NCBI GenBank assembly: GCA_019775845.1
Contig: JADQAV010000002.1
Span: 1,488,001-1,552,000 of the forward strand
DNA: 64,000 bases
DNA from: Myrmaecium sp. VS I D KN 1
Lineage: Eukaryota; Ascomycota; Dothideomycetes; Valsariales; Valsariaceae
Reading direction: 5' to 3'
Shown here: positions 55,114 through 64,000 of the stretch, piece by piece
Numbering within the stretch: position 1 is the stretch's first letter
Layout of the letters: the number at the start of each line of letters is the position of its first letter
Translations under genes and position numbers: made by a program
Notes under the pieces: generated by a model
Databases searched by the model: none
Told to the model about the DNA's origin: nothing
What the model saw: the letters and a program-made list of their open reading frames with translations, nothing else

Positions 55114-57562
55114 CTAGTATGGAAGACCGCGCTTTTCGCTCTCGGAGAAGAAGATGAGGAGGCGCCACAGCTTCTTGACCATCCCCTCCGCCTCCTCGTC
55201 GAGCGGTTGGCTCAACTCACTAACAATCTGGCGGGGGTCAGATCTCTTGCGGAGCAATTCAGTGACCAGCTCGACCAGCCACTGATCTTGAACGCCGAGA
55301 GAATCCATAATCTTCTTCTCAATGAACGGTTCAAGCTTCTCGGTGATGATATGATCGTCCACGCAATCCCACTTGATGTCCCAGTTCCAGAGATCTTCCG
55401 TGTTCTCGGGAATGCTAGCTGCAAGCTGCCTTTGCGCTTGAGCGCGTTCCTCTTCGGTCATGTTGGCCGCCTGAGCGGGGGTATCGAACTGAATCGGGAT
55501 GAGAGGACGCTTGGTCGTGGCGGTCGTCTCTTCCTCATCTTCTAGGAGACCTTCGATCTCAGCAATGGTACGCCGAGGCGCAGTCGCTGCCTGAGCCTTC
55601 TGGGCCGCTGCTGCGCCCAAAGACATCTTGAACCGCTGGGGTCCTTGAGGAGCCTGTGCCTTCGCCTCCAACTCTTGAGCCTGGCGCTCCAGGAAAGAGT
55701 CGGCCAACCCACGCGCCTGGTCGCGCTTCTCTTGTTCCTCAGCCCGTTCCCGCTCCTCGGCCATTCTGTCGATTTCATCGGCCCTGGCCTCCCTTTTGCG
55801 GAACGCGGTACGGTTGCGAATCCATAGGCTGCGATCTCTGTAGTACTCTTCCACGCCACGAGCCGCTTCAACGTCGTCGTTCCAGTGCTTCAGTTGTTTC
55901 GCCGCTGCCTCCTTGTTCTTAGCCAGACTAGCCTCCTCCTGTTCATCACTGGCCTTCTGGCGCTCTACAGCAGCAGCCCGAGTTCTCTCCCGACCGAGCC
56001 AGCGACGTTCCTGCTCGAAGAAGATCTTGTTGAGCTCTTCCTCCTTTTTCTGAAGTTTACGCCGTTCGATTTCCTCATCGCTCGCAGGATCATCGTCATC
56101 CTCTCGATGTATAGTACCGCTAGCGACAAAGCTGACACCATTCTGGTAATCTTTAGGGACTTGCACGCCTTGAAACCCTTTCGGCCCGCTCGGCGCACCG
56201 TGAACACCACCACGAGGACCAAGAGGGATCCCGTTCGCACCGCCGGCAAACCTATCAATTCCGGATCCTCCCAGATTCTTCTGACGTTCAGCGGCCTCCA
56301 ACTCCTCTTCCCTTTTAGCGCGCTCGATGTCGCGACGGTTACTCCTTTCTCGGAAAGCAGCGATTTCGGCAGCTACGGTTTCCCTCATCTCCGCAGGTAT
56401 ATCTGCTAGCTCGTCTTCTGGCGCAGAGGGCTTGAAAGGCACGAACTCCTCTGCTGCAGAAGCACCTTCAGGCTTCGAGCCGTCTTCTTGCATAGTAGTA
56501 TCACCAGAAGCATCCACAACGGGAGGGTTGAAAAGACTGTGCAGGACACTGTCGAGCTGTTCTTTCGCTGTATCTATGCGAAATTGCGAAGCCGCTTCAT
56601 CCTCGTTGCGGCGGCTCTTCCATTCTTCGGCGTATTTGATGGATGCCTCGTCGATGACGATCTAGTTTATAGTCAGCAACAATTCGAGAGCAGAGGGGCA
56701 TCAGCTTTTACATTTAACTTCGCCTTCTTGACTTCCGCTTCCTCTTCTGATTTCTGAGCGCCGGGGGACTGCTTCTCCACCGGAACCTCAACATCTTTGA
56801 AGATCTCCACTGCCGTCTCTAGGCTCTCGGCATCCTCAAACTCTGCAAAGCCAAAAGAGCAAGGCTTGTTGTCCGCATCAGTGCATCGAGTCCATCGTCG
56901 AAGGCTTCCCGCAGCTCGGAGTATACGCTCAAGACCATCGTCGCCACCAACGCCGTCAGTGATGTTCGAAACAAAGATCGTCCGTGCGATCTCCTCCTTA
57001 GACGGAGGCACAAGCGGTGCCATTTGCTCGCGCGCTTGTCCGCGATGCGAGTCCCCACCTCGCGCATCCGCTCCGGCCCCAAGCCCGCGTCTGGACCCTC
57101 CGGCCGCTCCATCGGTCGACTCCTTGCGCGCGCCAGGGGTTTCAGATTTGGGAGGCCCGCTCGTGCCTAAACGGATTATGGGAGCATTGGGGTTGAAGTT
57201 CGCAGGCAGGCCTGCAGGTGGTTGGAAGACGGGAGGGATGCTGCCCGGGCGGTTTGGGAGCGAACCTTGGATCGGAATGATTCCCGGAGCGGGCGCAAGG
57301 CCCGGAGGCGCCATACCTGGGGGAAGGCCTGCAAGACAGGGACATTTAGCTGAATACAAAACATTGGCAGTCAACGAGTGGAAACATACTCATTCCTGGA
57401 GGAGGTGCCATCCCTGGGGGCGTCGCAGCTGGCGGGGGGAAGGCCCCGTAGCCTGGGGGCGCGGCATATTGCCCTGGGGCTGTAGATGTGTTGAGGGCGA
57501 CTGTTAAGATACTGCGTTACATAGGAAGATCCGGAGTCGTATTTACCATGATAGTTGTACAT
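55114..57562 (-). CDS. RBM25/Snu71-type splicing factor with RRM and PWI domains
   Basis: Exons 57547-57562, 57390-57479, 56712-57328 and 55114-56661 (introns 67, 61 and 50 bp), in phase, 756 aa. The first coding exon is only 16 bases. The Pro/Gly/Met-rich N-terminus (repeats of PPGMAPP) is followed by an RRM (about 135-210; ARTIFVSNITDGVGGDDGLERIL, then PCSFGFAEFEDAESLETAV), a charged Arg/Glu-rich coiled region, and a PWI domain at the C-terminus (about 660-756; WNWDIKWDCVDDHIITEKLEPFIEKKI). Human RBM25 and yeast Snu71 have this RRM/RE/PWI type of layout and act in U1 snRNP-linked 5' splice site selection. It shares a 414-bp divergent promoter with the bS21m gene. Confidence 0.92.
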
Positions 57563-57976
57563 GGCAGCCTCTTCGAAGCCGCGTGCCTTCGGTTTTTCAG
57601 CGAGCGCAGCGAATAAATCGACCTCGGTAAGATCGTTGGCTGGAGTGAAGTAGGCGATCTCAGCGAGCCGATTGTATGAAGTCCGCGTGTGTGGTGGTGA
57701 AGGTGGGGAATCGAAGTCGTGGAGGTGCAAGCTTCAGGTTGTCGCGTTGAGGTGAGGATGCGTGGATGTGAGGTTGAGCTTGGACGTGAAATTTTCCGGC
57801 TCGCGGCGAAGACCCCCGAACATCACTCACTTCACCTCCACACATTCCCGATTCACTCCAGTCTCGGCCATCCACCACTCCAGCCGACGACCTCCATCTC
57901 CCAGCGAGCCCACCGCACCGTCGGCAGAAGGTCAGCACACACCGCCCTTGTCAGCGGAGCTTGCTGCGCGTTCGCA
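57563..57976. promoter_or_regulatory. Bidirectional promoter, RBM25 (-) / bS21m (+)
   Basis: 414 bp between divergent start codons. On the plus strand the frame is open upstream of 57977, but no ATG gives a credible longer product. No TATA box recognised. Confidence 0.55.
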
Positions 57977-58774
57977 ATGGAGCTCAGCCGGGCGGGTATG
58001 GCCTTCCTGCGCTCGCCGACGTCCCGCCTCTCCTCAGTGCTCGCATCTACGACATCTGTCTGCCGACCAGTTCCGCTCGCTCGGTTCCCTCCCTCTGCAC
58101 AGTTCCTGCATCGTCAATTCAGCGCTCTCCCCCGCCGCCTTCAAGATGAGCAGTCTCGCCCGGATTATCCGCAGCAAAAGGATGAGTCTACACAGGAGGA
58201 CGTGAGCAAGAAGTTGGAGACCATCCTCGACCCCGCGGCGAATCAAACAGGATCCCAAGGCCGCACTTCTCGATTCAAGACTCCATTCGCACAGCAGCTG
58301 AACCGCGATCCACGCGCCCCTCACCCTGAGAAAACCACCTCTGCCGAAGAGACGGCCAAGGCATTCGGCGAAGAGTTCATGAAGCCGCGAGCCCAAAATT
58401 TGGAAACGCTAGGCCGGTCCGGACTGTCGACGCAGCGAATGAAACTACCTATCCATGAGCGGACCACGGCCGCAAAGTACGGGATCAACAAGCTTCAAGA
58501 AGCGACCCCAGCACCGATCAAGCTTGACGCTTATACTGGCCGTTCGATCGCGCTGAACACCGGGAGAGGCATCGATCTCGGACGGGGACTGAGGTCACTT
58601 GATATGCTTCTGACTAGGAACGGCGTTAGGAAGGATCTCAACCGCCAAAGATTCCATGAGAGACCGGGATTGAAGAGGAAAAGGCTCAAGAGTGAGAGGT
58701 GGAGGAAAAGGTTCAAGAAGGGTTTCCAACATATTGTTTCTCGGGTTGTGGCGTTGAGGAAGCAGGGATGGTAA
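57977..58774 (+). CDS. MRP21: Mitochondrial small-subunit ribosomal protein bS21m (Mrp21)
   Basis: Intronless, 265 aa from ATG 57977. The N-terminus (about 1-50) is Ser/Arg-rich with no acidic residues apart from the second residue, typical of a mitochondrial presequence. The C-terminal 90 residues form the ribosomal S21 domain: TGRSIALNTGRGIDLGRGLR, then a MLLTRNGVRKDLNRQRFHERP stretch (in two pieces) and a very basic KRKRLKSERWRKRFKKGF end. The middle (about 55-150) is a polar linker. Length is larger than bacterial S21 (about 70 aa) because of the added N-terminal part, as usual for fungal mitoribosomal proteins. Confidence 0.93.
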   Translation: MELSRAGMAFLRSPTSRLSSVLASTTSVCRPVPLARFPPSAQFLHRQFSALPRRLQDEQSRPDYPQQKDESTQEDVSKKLETILDPAANQTGSQGRTSRFKTPFAQQLNRDPRAPHPEKTTSAEETAKAFGEEFMKPRAQNLETLGRSGLSTQRMKLPIHERTTAAKYGINKLQEATPAPIKLDAYTGRSIALNTGRGIDLGRGLRSLDMLLTRNGVRKDLNRQRFHERPGLKRKRLKSERWRKRFKKGFQHIVSRVVALRKQGW

Positions 58775-59012
58775 GGCTGTGCGCATGGTTATCGCTCTAC
58801 TGGAGGCTCGGTGTTGGCTACGCTTTGTACGATACGATTTGTAAAATGCCTAGAGACACGACTTCACATATCGGGTGTAAATACAAATTACAAGGTATAG
58901 ATCATTTTCCCTGCGACAAGACGGAAGGACATTCATGCAACGTCCACAAGTTCTGATCCTGATAAAGCCCGACCATGACCGACTTTCCAATGATTCAGCT
59001 GTCCTGTTCATC

Positions 59013-60148
59013 TCAATCCTTCTTTCCAACCCCGTATCCATATCCTCCGTTGCCCTGCCCTATCCCGTATCCATAGCCGCTGTAATTGTTTCCAAAGCGG
59101 CCCATGCTTTCCCCTCCTAGCCTATCGCTTTTGTACGTCCTCAGTCTCCTCGGCAATTCCACACCCCTGAACCACGCTATGCAGACAGCACTGGCAGCTC
59201 CTGCGCTCAATGCGCAGTAGACCAATGTACTAAGATACAAATGTCCTCCGACACCGGTCCAGCCGCTTGGAAGGTTCGGGCTGGGATACCAGCGCACGCT
59301 GAATTGGAATGTCAACCTGTCTCCGATGGTGATCCGTGAATTCCGGGTGCCGGGCGACCTGGGATACGCGATAGCGGAGTCGATCACGCCCGGCGCAACC
59401 GACTTCTCCGCAGCGTGAACCAAGAGGTTGAGGTGATCAGAGATGTGTATGTGCGAAAGCTGTAGAGTGCCGGTGACAGCGATAATGAGAGGTGTATACA
59501 GCGAAGACTGCGTCCCCATCGCCCCCTGTTTGTCGGAAGGGTCGGAGACGGCGTACTCGGCGGTCGACTGTAAGGGACGAGACGGTATACGACAGGTCAA
59601 CGGAGCGTCATTATGGACGTAGAACTCGAATAAGTGGAAGAGAGGATCGTCTATGAAATCAATCGTGCAATTGATCTCTAGAGAAATCTATCAGCACGTG
59701 GTGTCAAGGACGAGATACGAAGTCTTCTCACCCTTCTCCACTCCGAAGGCCAACTCAAGCGGTCGCCCCGTTTCGTTGCAGGTCATGAACGGGACATATT
59801 GTAATTGACCTGACTCCTCGTCAATGATCTAGGTATGTCAGCATGTCTACCGAATCTGGCGAAAGCAACTGAGCTTGCTGCAGATACAGCCAAGCTTTGA
59901 TGGACGGCAAACTCACATGCTCGCCGGTATCGCTGCGCCAAGTTAATAAGCAAACCAAAGAGGCATATCCGACTGAGGACTCACATTGTTCGATTCAAAC
60001 AAGACACAGGGATTGCCTGGCCTAGGGAATATGCTGGCTTCTGGAGGTCCTTCAAAGGCTCTTGGCTGCTAACTGCAGCTGCCAACGAAACATAGAAGGC
60101 GAAAGCAGCGGCAACCGGAAGCCAGAGCTGCCTACAGCGCAAAACCAT
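59013..60148 (-). CDS. Unrecognised secretory-pathway single-pass membrane protein
   Basis: Exons 59985-60148, 59917-59932, 59732-59828 and 59013-59677 (introns 52, 88 and 54 bp), in phase, 313 aa. I do not recognise a named family, though the reading CLNRTIDTGEH and TCNETGRPLELAFG looks conserved. A signal peptide covers about residues 1-27. The lumenal part has several glycosylation sequons (NRT, NET, NCT) and at least three cysteines. One membrane helix lies near 256-276 (YLSTLVYCALSAGAASAVCIA). The cytosolic tail ends in Tyr/Gly repeats (YSGYGYGIGQG, GYGYGVGKKD). Position and layout suggest an ER or Golgi protein. The second exon is a 16-nt micro-exon whose inclusion is needed for the frame. 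Confidence 0.72.
59917..59932 (-). other. 16-nt micro-exon
   Basis: Flanked by GCGCAG on the 5' side and GTGAGT on the 3' side (coding strand). It completes an Ile codon and encodes Asp-Thr-Gly-Glu-His. Skipping it would shift frame, because 16 is not a multiple of three. Confidence 0.7.
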
Positions 60149-60539
60149 CGCTGGCTCAGGGCGATTTGTACAAAGTCAGTACTACCCGCGCACGTAGAAT
60201 AAAAGAAAAAAACAAGCAACAGCCCCGATGATGATGCCGTGTCCCCTAAAAGTCCGGGGAACGCCTAAATTGGCCCCTGCTAGGGACATCATACAGGCAA
60301 GGCCGAGCTTCTGCCACACTCCCCTGTCGCGACTATTCACCTGTTGTATATATCACACAGACGTGGCGTTGGCTGTGATCTCAATCATTCGACATTGAAC
60401 ATTGTATTTCACTATTCGTAGAATTCTTCTTGTATACCGTAAATCGTCGTCGAGCGTCTAACAATTCTCACCAACCTAGCTTAAGATATCAAGACATTAT
60501 TATATCTGCGATGGGATCTCCTCTTCCACGGTCACTCTT
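60149..60539. other. Intergenic, membrane-protein promoter and PGI 3' flank
   Basis: 391 bp, AT-rich near 60340-60540. An A-run (about 60203-60212) lies upstream of the minus-strand gene. No gene seen. Confidence 0.5.
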
Positions 60540-62419
<1,880 letters not shown>

Positions 62420-63517
62420 GTTGTGCTATGGGTAGGGGTATCTGTGTGTTCTAAGTGGTGTGATGAGCGAGCAGGAGTTCGCTATATTGGATTATGTCAG
62501 TTACGAGGCAAGTTGTGATGAAGATTGACTTTTGGAGGACCTAGGGATAAGAATGAGAGGGAGGAGAGAGTGGGAAAATTGTGGGTGATGGAAACTCACT
62601 GAAATTTGCGGTGGGATGACACCTGGGATAGGTATGATGCAGCTGTTCTGTTTTCCCACGGCGGGGCTGTCCACACCGCGAGGCGGGGTATGAGATCACC
62701 GCCCGCGCAAGCTCGGCGGGATTTTTCGCATGGATCTCGGTCCGATGAGTGAAATCCCAAACCATCTCACCCGAGCGACCCGACAGGTGTGAAATCCGGC
62801 ATCGCATTTCTTCCATGTATTAAATTTACTACAGCATATGTAGCTGAGCGATTCACACGGGTCAATCATTTGCTTCAATGTAATCCGGTGCATTCGACTG
62901 TATAAGAATTCAGAAACACTGCAAGCAAATATACTGATGCTAGCTATCGTTGCTGTTCGCCAGTCTCAACCAGATACCAATAAGATGATGAAAATGCCGC
63001 CGAAGTAGCGATGCTGTCCTACAGTAAACGTTTTGTTTCTGCGCATTCGAGCGTTTCGTCGAACGACAGCGAGAGCTCTTGCTTCAAACCGTTTGGGCGG
63101 GACACTCACAGGCTCTACTGGTATATACTCTAAGTACAGTATGTATCGAAGGCCATTTCAATCCTATCGATCCGATAGACGCCTTGGATAAGAGTTGTCC
63201 AGCATGAAGTGCCGGTATATCTCGATTGATTCGTGCTACCAACGCCAATTTACTACCTGTACGCCAGTGAATGTTCCATAAAGATCGTCCAAGTACAGGT
63301 GCCTGCCTTGTATGCACGGCTTGACTTCTTGACCCTGCAGCGGGACAGCGTGCAAGCCAGTTGCACCCCACCAATTCCGCGTGTAAATCAACCGTATTTG
63401 CAGTCTAGAAGCGAAGTTTGATATGTCGAATCCTTTTCTCCTAATTGGACATATCGTATGCTACGAGACGTAAGGCAGAGGCCACTAAATGCGTCCGCAA
63501 GAATGCATTGTTGCTTT
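62420..63517. other. 1.1-kb intergenic region, PGI promoter
   Basis: The PGI promoter is next to 62420, with a purine/pyrimidine-rich section 62530-62620; the kinase 3' flank is on the right. No gene, tRNA or clear repeat seen. Confidence 0.5.
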
Positions 63518-64000
63518 CTACCTCGCAACGCTCTCAAAGGAGGGATCCTTGACACTGCCACCTGCATCGCCTAAGCCAGCAACTGGGCGGTTGTAGGACC
63601 AACCCGCAAACTGCTGTTGCATCGTCTGAGAAAGTACGGGACCTTCCACGTACGAATCCGTTGGTGCTTCAGACGTAAACTCACGGTCGAAGTTGGCGGT
63701 ATCCAGCTGATCAACCTGGGAGATTGTGAGTAGTGAGCTTCACTTGGGATCATCAACCGGATACTTACCACATTGGGCTTGAAGCTCGGCTCATACTTCC
63801 TATCGAGCAACTTCCTCCAGTCAATGCTATGGAAGAAGGGGTGAGCTTTAATCTCTGAGGCACCCTTCGCTCCCAGACGCTTCTCAGCGTTGCGATCAAG
63901 TAACTTGGTGAGCAAGTCTCGCGCCGCTGGCGGGACTATCTCGGGGCCAGGGAAATGCAGCGGCTCGGTGAGAATCTTGCGATACATCTCGTTCGTGTTC
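63518..64000 (-). CDS. YPK1: AGC protein kinase, YPK1/YpkA type (3' end, partial)
   Basis: Two exons in the window, 63769 to beyond 64000 and 63518-63715 (53-bp intron), in phase; the 5' part is outside the window. What is visible is the end of the kinase domain (NEMYRKILTEPLHFPGPEIV, RLGAKGASEIKAHPFF, where the arginine closes the catalytic lobe) and the AGC tail: DREFTSEAPTDSYVEGPVLS with a turn-motif region, and the hydrophobic motif QFAGWSY, the target of TORC2. The tail sequence QTMQQQFAGWSYNRP fits the Ypk1/SGK group better than Sch9 or PKA. Ypk1 controls sphingolipid and membrane homeostasis downstream of TORC2. Confidence 0.9.

Overview
The window is nuclear DNA from a filamentous ascomycete (Pezizomycotina). 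The evidence is many short introns (mostly 50-70 bp, GTRNGT donors, CTRAC branch points, YAG acceptors), compact gene spacing on both strands, GC-rich third positions and fungal-type housekeeping proteins (NatA subunit Naa15, Mak21, Cwf19, Ypk-type kinase, Rsc7, Brc1/Rtt107). A Eurotiomycete is my best guess from overall protein feel, but this is weak inference. I could model 26 protein genes, most with exon junctions checked for phase. I saw no convincing tRNA, rRNA, CRISPR array, transposon or virus-derived element.

Layout. 1-6163 is a gene-free 6.1 kb rich in simple repeats, leading into an RSC7/Swp82-family chromatin-remodelling subunit (6164-8426, +). Next come a tocopherol-cyclase-like protein (9429-10778, -), a zincless Fpg-type DNA glycosylase (11341-12755, -), a secreted agmatinase-family enzyme (13603-15029, +), Naa15 (15613-18243, +), a six-BRCT Brc1/Rtt107 homologue (19285-22046, -), a peroxisomal alpha/beta hydrolase ending in SKL (22933-24381, +) and an orphan acidic protein (25080-26267, +). 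From 26.6 to 31 kb lie VPS25, the branched-chain 2-oxoacid dehydrogenase E2 and gluconokinase (all -). A 2-kb spacer then leads to VPS26 (32942-34084, +). The 35-44 kb stretch is a dense housekeeping block: GPN1/NPA3 (-), CWF19 (+), MAK21/NOC1 (-), TRP4 (+) and a small CsbD/Hmp1-like protein (-).

The right part holds an F-box protein (45281-46736, -), a sugar-porter MFS transporter (48223-50150, -), an unrecognised Cys-rich membrane protein (51483-52616, -), a GIR2/RWDD1 protein (53011-53818, -), an RBM25/Snu71-type splicing factor (55114-57562, -), mitochondrial bS21m (57977-58774, +), an unrecognised secretory-pathway membrane protein with a 16-nt micro-exon (59013-60148, -), glucose-6-phosphate isomerase (60540-62419, -) and the 3' end of a YPK1-type AGC kinase (63518 to the window edge, -).

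The genes do not form one pathway and there is no biosynthetic cluster. Functional themes are membrane traffic (VPS25, VPS26), RNA and ribosome work (CWF19, RBM25, MAK21, bS21m), genome maintenance (Brc1, Fpg) and central metabolism (PGI, gluconokinase, TRP4, E2). Several head-to-head pairs share short intergenic promoters (GPN1/CWF19, MAK21/TRP4, RBM25/bS21m). I did not find a clear undescribed system. The best leads are two unrecognised membrane or secretory proteins, the orphan acidic protein, the tocopherol-cyclase-like protein and several tiny exons.
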